This document shows positions 10,135-21,600 of a DNA stretch of 61,473 nucleotides, piece by piece. The stretch's first letter is position 1, and each line of letters opens with the position of its first letter. The translations under genes were made by a program, and so were the position numbers. The stretch comes from Vitrella brassicaformis (lineage: Eukaryota; Sar; Vitrellaceae). Below the pieces are notes generated by a model. That model saw only the letters and a program-made list of their open reading frames with translations, did no database searches and had not been told where the DNA came from. The stretch covers positions 45,326-106,798 of the forward strand of contig CDMY01000240.1 of assembly GCA_001179505.1 (NCBI GenBank), written 5' to 3'.

Positions 10135-12609
10135 ATGGCGCCTCGGACCAGCACTGGCCGCAAGCACTCGTCACACGCCGACGGTCCACCCTCCCCAAAG
10201 CGGCGGTCCTCGTCCTTCTGCCTCCTGCGCGCCATCCCGCTCGGCAGGCAAAGGACGGCCACCCACGACGACCTGGTGCACCACCCATCCCTCAGTGGCA
10301 AGCCCGTCGTGTGGTCCGCCCTCCCCGACGAGATAGAGGAGTTGGTGTTGATCAGCCTGGGTGCGAGGGACATCTGCATCCTCCAGGCGGCTTCTGGTGG
10401 GCTGAGGGCGAGGGGCAAGAGGGTGCTGGACAAGAGGGTCGCGGCGCTGAGTTTGCGTGAGGCTGGGGCGGACGTCAAGGCCGTCCACTTCTGGGAGACG
10501 CGGCAGCCGCGTGCGGGGCCGAACGGCTCGCTCAGCGCCAATGGACTCATCGCCGTCTGTCAAAAGGCCAACGGCAGGTCAGCAAGCTACCTAGCATCCA
10601 TTGTGCTCATGTGTGCCACTGGTTTCTGGGGTTCGGTTGGCTAATTGCAGGGTGGTTGTGTGTGGTCACACGCCTTCCCTGCCCCAATGGCTGGACCCGA
10701 TACTCGACACGGCCATCGCGCCCCCCCTCCCCCGCGCGCACAGACGCCCATCGGCCTCCCACCATCACGACAGCGACGTGCAGATGCCCATCGGCTGGCC
10801 GAGAGACATCACGGCGTGTCTGCCGCCGAGCAGGGAGATGGCGCACCTCGGCACATGGACCTGCGTCACGCGGGACGGCCTGGTGTACCTCTGCTTCCCC
10901 CCTCTGCTGCTGCCGCTCTCCCTCCCCCTCTTCAATCTCCCGCCATCAGCCGGCAGGAGCGGGGCGTTGGCGACGCCTGGCGCCATACCGGCCCCGCTGC
11001 CCAGCAAGGCCCCTGCCAAGAGCAAGACCCCCCACAAGTGCAGGCGGCACTGCCCCTGCCGAGCGGCGGGTATGGCCTCGCTGTACCCCTCTCGGTCAAC
11101 GCCCACCGTCTCGCAGCAGCAGCAGGAGAGTGGCATGGACGACAGGGGCGACAGTGACAGGGCCCCCGCCACCCCCCCTGCACGGACTGGGCAGGTGCAG
11201 GTGGGGTTTGGTGCGATGATGCAGCATCATCGGGTGGCGCAGCTGCCGCGGCTGCCGTGTCTGCGGAGCATGGTCCGCGTCGTCGCGAGCACCTGCGACC
11301 ACATGGCCTTCGTCACTGGCCAAGGTACGCTACGCCGCACCTACGGTTGTCCGTCCCTCCATCACTTCACATGCATAATACGTGTGTGTCACCTCAATTG
11401 CTGCATGGTACACAGGTGAGTTGTGGCTACTTGGCGACCAGCGACATCAGCAGTTCTCTCCCTCTGCACCATCCAGCTGGTCGGCCCCCATGATCCCCGA
11501 GCGCGTGCACGGCCTCGACAAGCAGCGCGTCACACACGTGGCCGTGGGCGGCGGCAGGGCGACCGGCAGCGGCCCCCCATCCCCCTCATCCACCCCCACC
11601 CACTTCACGCTGGCCCTGACGGACACAGGCCACGTGTATGGCGTCGGCTGCGACAGCAGGGGCCAGCTGGGGAGGGGCGACGTCAGGCAAAGGCAGAGGA
11701 AGGGCGTCGGCGAGTTCCTCGAGGCCACACGAATCGAACCCAAGCTCTTCAACAATGAGAAGGTGGGTCAGCTTGGCCAAGGTCACCACTGATTCTTCTC
11801 GAGTGTGTGCACTTGTATGTTTGTGTGTCGATGTGGTTTAGGTGGTTGCCTTGGCAGCCGGTGCGGCGCATGCAGCCGCCCTGACGGCCACCGGTGCGGC
11901 CTTCACCTGGGGCTCTGGCGACAGAGGCCAGCTCGGACACCGATTTCCCGTGGACGAGTACGAGCCCGTCCCCACGCGCATCGACTACGTCAAGGACAGC
12001 CGCGCCACCTCACCCCCCTCACACACCGGCGGCCCTGCCAACCCCCCGAGCACGCCCCCCTCCCCTTCGCTCATCGAGGCGTCACGACGAATGGTCTTCT
12101 CGCGGGTGTCGTGCGGCGCCTGCCACACCCTGCTGACCACTGACGACGGCAAGGTCTACGGCTGCGGGGCCAATGATGGCGCTCTGGGGCTGGGTGACCC
12201 GTATCAGCGATACCTTCCGACACTCGTCGCACGATTTCTCGCCAAAGGGGTCAGTGACTTGGCACACAACAGACAGACGGACGGACGGACGGACAGACAG
12301 GAGAATTGTCATGTCTCTGTGTGCTTGTCTCAGGTGCGTGTGGTGGAAAGTGCGGGGGGCCAGGCGTTCAGTTTGTTCCTAGACAGCACCGGGGGCCTCT
12401 GGTGGACGGGCGAGGCGCCCTGGGGCTTCCACAGCCGCCGGGCCACGCACAAGCCAGCACCCCCCACGTCGCCATCCATCAAGGGCACGCTGCTGCGGCT
12501 GGTGGGCGAGCACCACCCCTGTGGCCGCCCCTCCCACGCCCCGTCGTCGCTGGTGCCCGTCAGGCTGCCCACGCCGTCTGTCGTCCATGCCACTGCGGCC
12601 TCAGGCTGA
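10135..12609 (+). CDS. RCC1-repeat protein with F-box-like N-terminus
   Basis: Five exons join in phase: 10135-10577, 10651-11324, 11416-11762, 11842-12249 and 12334-12609. They encode about 715 residues and end in TGA. A short motif near residues 60-95 (ALPDEIEELVLISLGARDI) looks like an F-box. The C-terminal half carries RCC1 (beta-propeller) repeats, seen as GELWLLGD, HVYGVGCDSRGQLGRGD, AFTWGSGDRGQLGHRF, KVYGCGANDGALGLGDP and GLWWTGEAPWG. RCC1 propellers act as exchange factors for Ran or as binding platforms. With an F-box, a ubiquitin-ligase adaptor is a fair guess but not shown. Long Pro/Ser/Thr linkers separate the repeats, and repeat 1 is degenerate. No signal peptide is seen. Confidence 0.75.
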
Positions 12610-13989
12610 CAAGAATAGTCGTTCTCTGCCGAACGAAGCGAACCAATCGGTCGCTGCGTAGCACTCGCGACATCTGTGCCGTGTGTGACGTGACAGCTGG
12701 GACATTGCCGTTTTTCTGTCGTCCTCATGGCTTGATTGGCTTGATTGGCTTGTCCGCCTGCTTGCTTGGATGGTGTCTCTTACTGTCGTCTCTCCATCTC
12801 TCCGTCTCTCTTTCTGTGCCCGTGTTGTGCGTGTGTTGTGTTGTGATTCGTTTCGTTGACTGGGCTGCCATTTTTCTGTCCCAGCTCGTCTGTACGCGGA
12901 TGGATGGATGGATGCACTGATTGGGGGAAACATGGCTCGGGTCCTCTCTGTAGCGAGCTGGGCTAATCGAGACAAAAGTGGGGCGGGGAGGATGGCGTGA
13001 TTAATGCTGCTGCTGCGTCCCTGCCTGCCCGTCTGGCTCGTTGCCGGCACGGGTTTTCCGCTATTGGTGATGCTGACTGCTGCCCTGCCATGTATATTAT
13101 CTATTACCTACTGTCCGTTGGGTGGGTCGGGTCTGATGTTCACACGTGAGAGAGAATTGTGACAAGCCTCTTGACGATTGGCTGACTGCTGCATTCACGA
13201 TTACGGTCCTGCGGGCGGGCGGTGGGTGTCTGGTGTTCTCTCGGTGCTTTTGTGCTTCCCTCAGACGGTTGTCGTGCCTGTGACTGACAGCAGGCAGGGA
13301 AGGCGTCTGTCGGTGGCGTCTGAGCCATGAGAGGACAACGGACCCCTAGGGACACGGGAGAGAGAGGGAAAGCCTCCTCGTGACGCTCTATCTGACTGAC
13401 TGTGTGTGGGCACTGTGAATGTTCACCACCCCACCCCCACTCACTCACCTCTCTGTGTCGATCGATGTATGGCATGGCTGTTGTACAGTAAGTATATACG
13501 GGGGACACCACAACGGAAAGGACGAGGGGTTCCATTCGTGCTGCTTCGTGGCTATCGAGCAAATATGCCTGCGAGCATGACTTCTCCATGATGTGTCACA
13601 ATACAAGGCATCGAAGTGAGTCGAGAGCAGCCACAGCGCTCGACTCACACCGATGTCGAGGGACGCGACACATCAAGAGAGACGTGCCTGCCTGTCTGTT
13701 GGTCGTCGTCACTATCCCAAACTGATCTCAACTGGCTGGGCATTATGGGATTTTTCACTTGCGGCTGAGTACGTGTGTGCGTGTGATTGCGACTCAGAGA
13801 GGGAGTGCACTGTGTGTCCGTGTTGTGTGTGCCCAAAGGGCAGATTGCATGGCTGCATACCTTGATTGTGTTGTGGGAGTGCATGATGTGGATGGGTGGC
13901 TATGGACGAACGCGTGGATGAGGGATTCAATCGTAAATTTCGTTTCTCCAGCCCTGATCACGGACCGTCTGGGGGTACGGCGAACTCAC
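12610..13989. other. Intergenic, no gene seen
   Basis: About 1.4 kb with no reading frame that I believe. It contains short direct repeats (GGCTTGATT three times near 12731) and GGATGGATGGATG microsatellites. I see no RNA gene or mobile element. Confidence 0.4.
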
Positions 13990-14389
13990 AGGCACGACCC
14001 ACATGATTGATGCCAGCTATAGACGAATTCGGCTCTCATGTATACAGTGCGGCTGTGGGCGTGGTCTGACTGTCCACACCATGAGAATGTCAGCACCAAC
14101 AATCACCATAGACATGCCCAAAGACAAGACTGTCACACGCCTGTTGTTGTACTGTCAAGCTTATCTGAGAGTATCACGAGTGACGACAGCCTGACGGGCA
14201 GGGAGGAGGGAGAGCTTTAGAACATCAGCTGTGCCTGTCCGCCTGTCTGTCTGTCTGTCTGTCTGTCTCTGTCTGTGTGTCCTGTGGTCTGTTCGGATGG
14301 ACGGACGCCTGTGTACACAAACACGGAGAGTAAGGAAAATTTGTTCTAAGCACTCTCGCTGACATACAGAGTACTCACGTCAGCGTCAG
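13990..14389 (-). repeat. 3' flank repeat, copy 2
   Basis: This is the reverse-oriented copy of the flank at 7040-7440. Shared blocks are ATGCCCAAAGACA, CTGTCAAGCT, GACGACAGC.TGACGGGC, a (TCTG)n tract, TCTGTTCGGATGGACGGACG, and AAATTTGTT in the core at about 14277-14347. It lies directly downstream of the B fragment at 14390. Confidence 0.6.
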
Positions 14390-14995
14390 TCACCGGACAC
14401 ACAAACACACACATGGACACCCATGCAGCCATTGGCCCTGCCCTAACTCATTAAAGGCACCAACCATACCAGGCGCCAGCCGGCACCCCTCATCCCAACA
14501 CTCTCCCCTATCGATGACGGCACTTTCGAGACCGAATGGCCACAGCAGACGGCGAGCGGCACCAACCGACACAGAGTAGCGGTCGGCGAGCGGATGAGGC
14601 CGATCGGCAGCAGATGGCTCGGTCGTGTACAGCTCGACGAGGCCATCTCCCACCCGCAGATGGGCAGCGACGGTCTCGTTGAGTCGGAATCCGATCAGAA
14701 TGACATCACGATGGTCTTCTATATTGCCCCGATCGTAGCGGTAGTCGACAGCGATGCCCTGATCCTCTGGGATGTTGTCTGTTCTCAGCAGACGGCCGTA
14801 GCGAGCGTCGCCACGGCCGATGTCGGCCCACAGCACCATCTTCTGCTCCACTCCCTCTCCATCCGACCACCATAAGAGCACCCTGTCCAGCAGGAAGGCC
14901 GAGAAGGAGCGATTGAGCCATTCGCCCTGTCGGATGGCGGGGTCGGCCCGCTTATATCCCTCAGCGTAGGGATGGCCGCCCGTCCCCCCATTCAT
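14390..14995 (-). pseudogene. N-terminally truncated A/B family fragment
   Basis: The frame covers only the C-terminal half of the shared A/B body, starting at GGHPYAEGYKRADPAIR and running through WWSDGEGVEQKMVL, RTDNIPEDQGIA, LYTTEPSAADRP and RRLLWPFGLESAVIDRG. It lacks the first 190 or so residues. At the normal end, one base is missing relative to A2, so the usual GTVVG stop is skipped and the frame reads on into the flank. It sits in tandem just downstream of B2, which suggests unequal crossing-over. Confidence 0.7.
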
Positions 14996-15076
14996 CGCAC
15001 CTACTTCAAATCACTCAGTCCCCTTCCACCCGCCCTCTAACACCGCCACCAACACCCAATCGCCAGCCAGCACTCC

Positions 15077-16213
15077 TCACCCCGCGCCCATCACCCTCCC
15101 CCTGTCGATGACGACACTCTCGAGATCGAATCGCCGCAGCACAGCACACCACAGGGGCATTGACACGGGGAAGCGGTCGGAGAGCGGATGAGTCCGATCA
15201 GCAGCAGATGGCTCGGTCGTCCACACAGTGATGTAGCCATTTCCGACCCTCAGATGGGTAGCGACGGTCTCGCCGAATCGCCAGCCGCTCACAATCACAC
15301 GACGACAGTCCCCCGCATCAGCAAAATTCAGACTGCCCCGGTCGTAGCGGTAGCCGACAGCGATGCCCTGATCCTCCGTGATGTTGTCTGTCCTCAGCAG
15401 GCGGCCATAGCGTGGGTCGTCACGGCCGATGTGTGCTTCAAGCACCAGCCTGTGATCCACTCCCTCTTCATCCGACCACCAGAAGAGCAGCGAGTCAATC
15501 AGGAACGCCGAGAATGAGACGAAGAGATTGCCGCCGCATCGGATGACGGGGTCGGTCCGCTTGTAGCCTTCGGCATACGGATGGCCGCCCGGCAGCTCAC
15601 CCAATGACACCACACGAAAGGTCCACACATTGCCAATCCGATAGGCCCCATTGTCGGCTGGCTGCAGCGCCAGGCTGTGTGTGTTGTATGTGAGCAGGTG
15701 GCCGATGATTTTGTAGATGGCCATAGTCAGGGGCAGCTGGTGGAAGGCCGTTGATGCGGGCAGTGCGTCGGCCGATAAACGGAGAGGCCGAGTCGCATTG
15801 AGAGGGGTGAGCCGGTAGATGAAGGCCAGCCAAAAGAACCGCCCCATCGCCCGCCACTCCTCGCCACTGCCCCGCTCCAGCACATAGACCGCCTTCAAGC
15901 CGGCCTCCACATCACCGCCAATGTCGAAGGCCAACACGTCCGCCAGGCCTCTTTGACTGAGGGCCTTGTCGATGTGCTGCTGGACGGCGTTGAGCAGGGT
16001 GCTGTTGACGGTCTCCGCAGTGTGGCCCAGCAGCTCCTGTTGCCGAGTGCGGGTGGCGAGCTGCGAGCGGAGAGCGGCTCGTCTGGCATAGTCAGTCGCC
16101 ATGGCCATGGCGGCCATCTTGCTGATGGGCAATGACAGGTCAAAGAGGTCGGCGGGCTGGAAGAGGGCAGGGCCGGCGGGACGGGACGAGGGCGCCGCAC
16201 CAGTGGGCTGCAT
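15077..16213 (-). CDS. B2: subfamily B protein of unknown function, intact
   Basis: A single exon encodes 378 residues from the ATG at 16213 to a TGA. It has the same N-terminus as B1 (MQPTGAA, QPADLFDLSLPISK, RQQELLGHTAETVNSTLLNA) and the shared body (VYVLERGSGEEWRAMGR, IYRLTPLNATRPLRLSADAL, LGELPGGHPYAEGYKRTDP, WWSDEEGVDH, RTDNITEDQGIAVGYRYDRG, IVSGWRFGETVA, WTTEPSAAD). The C-terminus ends in RVMGAG rather than GTVVG. The sequence between B2 and A2 mirrors that between B1 and A1. Divergence from B1 is spread along the length without frame breaks, which suggests constraint on the protein. Function unknown. Confidence 0.72.
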   Translation of the reverse strand: MQPTGAAPSSRPAGPALFQPADLFDLSLPISKMAAMAMATDYARRAALRSQLATRTRQQELLGHTAETVNSTLLNAVQQHIDKALSQRGLADVLAFDIGGDVEAGLKAVYVLERGSGEEWRAMGRFFWLAFIYRLTPLNATRPLRLSADALPASTAFHQLPLTMAIYKIIGHLLTYNTHSLALQPADNGAYRIGNVWTFRVVSLGELPGGHPYAEGYKRTDPVIRCGGNLFVSFSAFLIDSLLFWWSDEEGVDHRLVLEAHIGRDDPRYGRLLRTDNITEDQGIAVGYRYDRGSLNFADAGDCRRVIVSGWRFGETVATHLRVGNGYITVWTTEPSAADRTHPLSDRFPVSMPLWCAVLRRFDLESVVIDRGRVMGAG

Positions 16214-16836
16214 CGGGAGTGTCCTGAGGTCTCAGCGTGGCGTCACACAAGAGATCTGCAGCCACACACAACAGACACACGGAGAGGGATCGGTTTGCAG
16301 CATTTCGATGCTTCATCTGTCTCTCTCGCTGCCCTCTCACCTCCAATGAGTGTCTTGAGAGCGAAAACGTCCAATCCACTGATGGGGCTTTTTGCGAGCT
16401 TGCTTTGCAGATCTCTCCCCCTTTTTTGCGATGACAGGGCGGCGTGGAGTGCCTGGGAGGTGATCAAAGAGCCGCTGTGATGACATCGATCACCACAGAT
16501 GTGGCGGTCATCTCTCTGACGGACGCTGATCTGACGCATTGAGGTGAGAGAGGGCACCCAAGAGGGTCTGATGACATCAGCAATGACAGCCTGTGTGGTC
16601 TCTGTGTGTGGTTGGGCAGGACTGAGTCGCCTTCTGCCTTGTTTATCTTGATCTTTGCGAGTGAGCAGACAGGCCGGCGTCGTTGTGCCTCGTGCACTGC
16701 ACGTGGTCAACTTATGAAGGGTGAGAGAAGAACCACGCAAGCCGATTCAAAATGCACTCGCTGTTTGCTTCCTTGTGTGTGTTCTGTGTGCTCTCTGGCA
16801 GATGGTTGCCATGTGCTGACTGAGTGAGTCGTGGCG
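16214..16836. promoter_or_regulatory. Shared divergent promoter of B2 and A2
   Basis: This is the reverse-oriented counterpart of 5270-5894. It includes the same B-side 5' UTR intron signals (GGAGGTGAGAGG near 16345 and GGCTGCAGATCTC near 16255 on the minus strand) and the same A-side block (TTTATCTTGATCTTTGCGAG, GTGCACTGCACGTGGTCAAC). Confidence 0.5.
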
Positions 16837-17896
16837 ATGTCTGATTTGGTGCCCGACGACCTGTGGCGGAGGCGCATTCTGCCGTCCCTTCTCGTCCATG
16901 AGGCGGTCTGTGTCCGAGCGACCTGCCGGCCGAAGGCGGCTCTGGTGACCGCCGCTCTGCTGGTGGAGCGCATCGACGGCTCCCTCGCCCGCCACTCCCT
17001 CACCGGCCTCATCGACATCGACCGCACCGCCCCTCTCCCATTCACCTATGTGCTGCGGGCGGCCTATGTGCTGGAGCAGGGCAGCAACGAGTGGCCTGGG
17101 ATGCGGCGGTTCATCCGGCTGGCCGCCATCTATCGGCTGACGCCTGCCAATGGGCTGCCCCTGGTGCTGTCGGCTCAGTGGCTGACAGCCCACCTTCCCA
17201 GCAGGACGGCATTCCATCAGCTGCCATGGGCGATGGCCATCTACAAGATCATCGGCAATCTATCGGCTGTTCGGCCACCGGCTCACAGACGCAGGGAACA
17301 GCCTGGCGCTGCAGCAAATCGACGACAACGGACGCTATCGGATCGCCGGCGGTTGGCCGTTTCGTGTGGTGCCGTTGGGTGAGCTGCCGGGCGGCCATGG
17401 CTATGCTGAGGGCTACAAGCGGACCGACCCCGTCATCCGCTGGCCGGCCCTCCTCTTCCCCTCATTCTCGACATTCCTGCTGGAGAGGGTACTCGTCAGG
17501 TGGTGCTATGGTAAAGGAGCGGGCCAGAGGAAGGTGCTGCGTGCAGTCATCGGCCGTGATGATGCTCGGTATGGCCGTGTGCTGCTGACCGATAGCATCA
17601 CAGAGGGTCTGGGCATCGTCGCCGACTTCCGCTACGATGGGGGCAATCTGAATGATGCGAATCCGATTGTTTTTCGTAGTGTCATTGTGAGCGGCTGGCG
17701 ACCCAACGAGACCATCGCTGCTCACCTGTGGTTGGGAAGTGGCTACATCTATCTGTTCACGACCGAGGCACCCGTGGCTGATCGGTCTCAGCCGCTCGCC
17801 GACCGCTTCCCCGTGTCGGTTGGCGCCGCCCGCCGTCTGCTGCGGCCATTAGGTCTCGAGAGTGACGTCATCGACAGGGGGACCGTGGTGGGGTGA
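16837..17896 (+). pseudogene. A2: subfamily A copy broken by a 19-nt insertion
   Basis: The ATG at 16837 opens an A-type N-terminus (SDLVPDDLWRRRILPSLL). The frame is normal up to AFHQLPWAMAIYKIIG. At about 17244-17262 there are 19 extra bases flanked by a direct repeat of ATCTA. They carry the B-type reading YKIIG where A copies have YRLFG. After the insertion, the A body continues in another frame from YRLFGHRLTDAGNSLALQ to DRGTVVG and a TGA at 17894-17896. No GT-AG pair removes the insertion cleanly. The upstream frame stops at 17382. Confidence 0.72.
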
Positions 17897-18345
17897 GAGG
17901 TGCCGACTGGCGCCTGATATGGTTCAACTTGGTGCTTTTAATGAGTTGGGGCAGGCTAATGGCTGCATGGGTGTCCATGTGTGTGTGTCCGTGTGTGTGT
18001 CTGAGCACTGACGCACATAGACTGACTTGAGTGCTCCGTAGGTCAGCGACAGTGACGATGACAAATTTCCCTTACTCTCCGTATTTATGTACATAAACGT
18101 CCGTCCATCCGAACAGACCACAGGGCACTCACACAGACAGACAGACAGACAGACGGACGGACAGACGGACACACGCCCGTGCGTCCCACTCGCACGGCTA
18201 ATAAAGGCCCCCCCTCCTCCCTCCCGCCCCTCTAGCTGTCGTCACTCGCGGACAAAATTGCGGGGAGGGGTCAATCAATCGCAGCAACAGCCAAGATATG
18301 GCACACTCCATGCAGCACTTAAGACTAATCACCAAGCGTACCAAT
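17897..18345 (+). repeat. 3' flank repeat, copy 3, downstream of A2
   Basis: It contains the conserved core at about 18058-18135 (GACAAATTTCCCTTACTCTC, GTCCGTCCATCCGAACAG), a CAGA/CGGA microsatellite, GTGCGTCCCACTCGCACGG, TAGCTGTCGTCACTCGCGG, and an AATTG/TCAATCAATCGCAGC end. The same blocks recur in reverse at 43060-43400. Confidence 0.62.
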
Positions 18346-18698
18346 CACAATACCTGGCCCCATAGCAGCACAGACGAACAGACGCAGCCAACGAGCAATC
18401 GGACAGGCTCAAATGTGAGTAGGGTGGGTGTGTCTGTGAGACACACACACAAACACACACACAGAGAGAGAGAGTCAGAGAGACGGAGACATTTTCCCCG
18501 TCCGGCCATCATATCAGACGCAGTGCTCAACGCCCAAGGCAGAACGGTGTGTGTCCATTTGTGGCTGGCCGCCCTCCTTCAGCTCATCAGAGATAGCAAA
18601 GAGCACAGCAAAGCCCAGAGACGCAGAGAGAACAGGCAGGCCGAGAGAGACACAGAACACAAAACACAAACCACACAAATAGCCGGCTGTCTGCCCCG
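18346..18698. other. Intergenic between two convergent genes
   Basis: I see no gene here. There are CA and AGAG microsatellites at about 18438-18475. The end of the giant minus-strand gene lies at 18699. Confidence 0.4.
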
Positions 18699-21600
18699 TC
18701 ACGGCCTAACGACTATACGTCCCTCCTCGACAGCCTTGATGAGGTCCTTGAGGCCCCGCTTTTTCTTCTCAGCCGCCTTGGCCACCCACTCCTCCCTCGC
18801 CTTCTCTCGCGCAAAGTTCTTCAAGTCGTCCAAACGCGCCTGTGCCGCCTTGGTCGCCGCCTGACGACCGTCGACCCCCGTGCCCTTGCCCTTCGCAGGA
18901 GGTCCTGAGATGGCCGGCCCCTGCAGCCACGATATCTCGTTAGACACCCGTTCATATTGCCGGCTGTGGGTGAGGATCTTGTCGAGTGCTCGGCCGGGCT
19001 GCCCCGTCTCCTCCTGCCGCCTCATCATGCTCTCCCGTGTGGCTATCGGCGGGTGGCGACCGAGCCTCGTCTGCAGCTTGCGGCTGCTGGCGTGCTTCCT
19101 CATCTGACCCTTGTAGAAGGCGGAGATGGCCAGGTGGGGCGAGAAGGTGCGCTCGATCTTTCTCTCAGCCTCGTGTGGGTCGTATAAGGGTTCCGCTTCT
19201 TGGTCTTCCGCTTGTGCTCGCGAAGGTTGGCCAGGAGGTTCTCTGTGCGAGTGCGGAGGGAGGGGGAGTATTTGATGAGGAAGGCTTGGGTGAGAATGCC
19301 CTTTGCCGGCGCCCACATGATGTCATCGGCCTGTCAAACAGCACAGACAGAGACATGTAAGGAGAGGCCATCTTGTGTGTGTCTCACCTGTGCCACAGCG
19401 AAGTTGTCGTTGTGGTTGAAAGCTCCAAAGTTCATCCAATGAGGGTGCCTCATCAGCTACCGGTCATGGAAGCCGATCTCCCCCCAGCCCCCCCTGCACC
19501 CCCGCAATATATTCAAGATCATGTAGGCTTTGAACACAGGACACAGGAAGAGCTCCCACAGCCACACGAACGCCCAAAACACCAGCAGGGCACGCACACA
19601 CGGCGGACCGATGGCATTGTCGCCACTAAGACTGCTGCTGCCGTCAGCTGTCGAGACGGAAGGAGCTGGCACATCGGTGGCTGTCTGAGTCTGTGTGGCG
19701 TTTGGTGGCACTGCGGGTGCAGGAAGGTTTGTCTCTCTCGGCTCATAATCTTGGTCGCCCGCCTGTGGGGCCTCGAAGGCCCACAAGAGGCTGGTGAGCA
19801 GGCTGACTAAAACGGCGAGGAAGAGCACACAGAGGGATATATACAGGCCCTCACTGCGACGCATCTCCCACCAACGGGTCACCTGAGTAAAAGGAGAGAG
19901 TGACAGAATTGACTCCATGTCTCTGATAAAAATATTTGAGGCCTACGGTGAGGAGCACAGGGGGCGATCGGTGGGCCGCTCTCAGAGTTTCTTTGCGAAA
20001 GCAGCCGGCGTCGAGATGTCTCATCACCGGCAGGGACAGAATGATCGACAGGGGGACCACCTACACACATGAGACAGACATAAGACGGAGCGAGAGACAC
20101 GACCATCCCATCTCCAATTTCCTCCTTTTTCTTTCTTTGGCTGACTGGCCATACATACCCATGCAGCCGTGCTGATGAGCCCCAAACCTGACCCCGGCAC
20201 CAGCCATCGCGGCAGCATGAGCACAAACAGGGAAGACCACAGCATCGGACACACCAGCCGCACGCTCAGCAGCAGCACCTGCTCCACGGTCGACAGGTAG
20301 GGGTTGCGCAGCCACATGCCGGTGAGAGGGTGTTCGCGGTAGAGCACTCGCTTGGAGATGACATCGTCCTCCATGCGGAACAGGATGACATACCGCTCGA
20401 ATATATGGCGGATGGGGTCGTCGGCCCGATCGCGGATGCCCTCGATCCACGCGGCGTCCTCAGGGCGGTAGCCGGTCTTCCAGCCCTCCCCGCCCTGCTC
20501 GAAGAAGGCCAGGGCGCGCTCCATTTCTTCGTCCTGGATGGTGCTCTCCTCCCGCTGAGACCTCTGCTGACGCATGGCGCGGGCGGCCGCAAATGCCAAG
20601 TCGCGACCACCTGAAACCCCTGCCTCTCTGCAACACACAACCAATGGTGGAGAATGGATTGTCCTCATTCTAGTTAGTGGTCATCATGATGCATGCCATT
20701 GAGCCACACCTTCTTCTCCTTGCAGGCTCGATTCCATTCAGCGGCGACACGAGGGCCTCGAGGACGTCGATCAGCTCAGGTTTCGCAGCCTCTTCGGGTG
20801 CTTCTTCGGTCCGTTGTGGTAGGGGTGGGGCGGCCGGCCGCTGGAAGAGTGTCGCGCGGCGGCGCTGAGTGGCAATGTTGACAAACTGCGCGGCCTCGCC
20901 TGTCGTGTGGAACAGTATCTGAGCCGAAGAGCGAACACATGCATACGGGACAGACAGGACAAGTGTGTGTGCATATGGTCTGCACGGTAAAGTCACCTTT
21001 ACAGTGAAAAATGGCTGCGGCCCGACTGTCTCGCGCCTTCTGCACTTGAGGACGACTCTCCGCCCCTCCTCGCCCGGCAAACAGGGCAGCATCGGGTCGC
21101 TGCCGTCAACCAAGTCGGCAGCCACAACGTCCGTCCACTGAAGGCTGCTTACGAGCTCGGCCTCCTCGGGCAGCGCCGACGGCACCTGGTAGTCGCGGCT
21201 TCTTCTGTCCAGCCGAGCGTCGAGCACCGATGCCATCCTGCTGGCCGCGTGCATCACCGAGTCACGCCTGTTGCGCGCGAAGGGCCCCGAGGGCGCTGCG
21301 TGTCTCTGTCTTTTTGAGCGCTGACTTCCATCTCCACGTCGTGTCTGCTGCGGGTGCTCCGCAGGACGGTCGTGGGCGCGCCTGCGCCATCGTCATTATC
21401 GACAGCGGACAGCCGGAAGTCGAGCCCTTTCTGGTCGGCTTGCACTGAGAAAAGGAAGGGCGTCAGGTCCTCAGGGGCGACAGGCGGCGGCATTTCGGCC
21501 TCCTCTTCTGCCTCAGACATCTTCTCGTCCCGCCGTGGCTGCAACACCATCCCTCGTCTCATTGACGGGCTGGGCGTCGCTTCTCCGGCCAGGCGCGGGT

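Noticed and set aside
15077-17896. The A/B cassette as a classical transposon
   Set aside because: I see no transposase, integrase or reverse transcriptase, no terminal inverted repeats at fixed ends, and no target-site duplication. Segmental duplication explains the layout as well.
19440-19470. An in-frame TAG (CGGTAGCTG) near 19464 in the giant gene
   Set aside because: A 52-base intron from CGGGG-GTGCAGG to GATGAG-GCACCC removes it and keeps the frame into HPHWMNFGAF, so it is not evidence for a broken gene.
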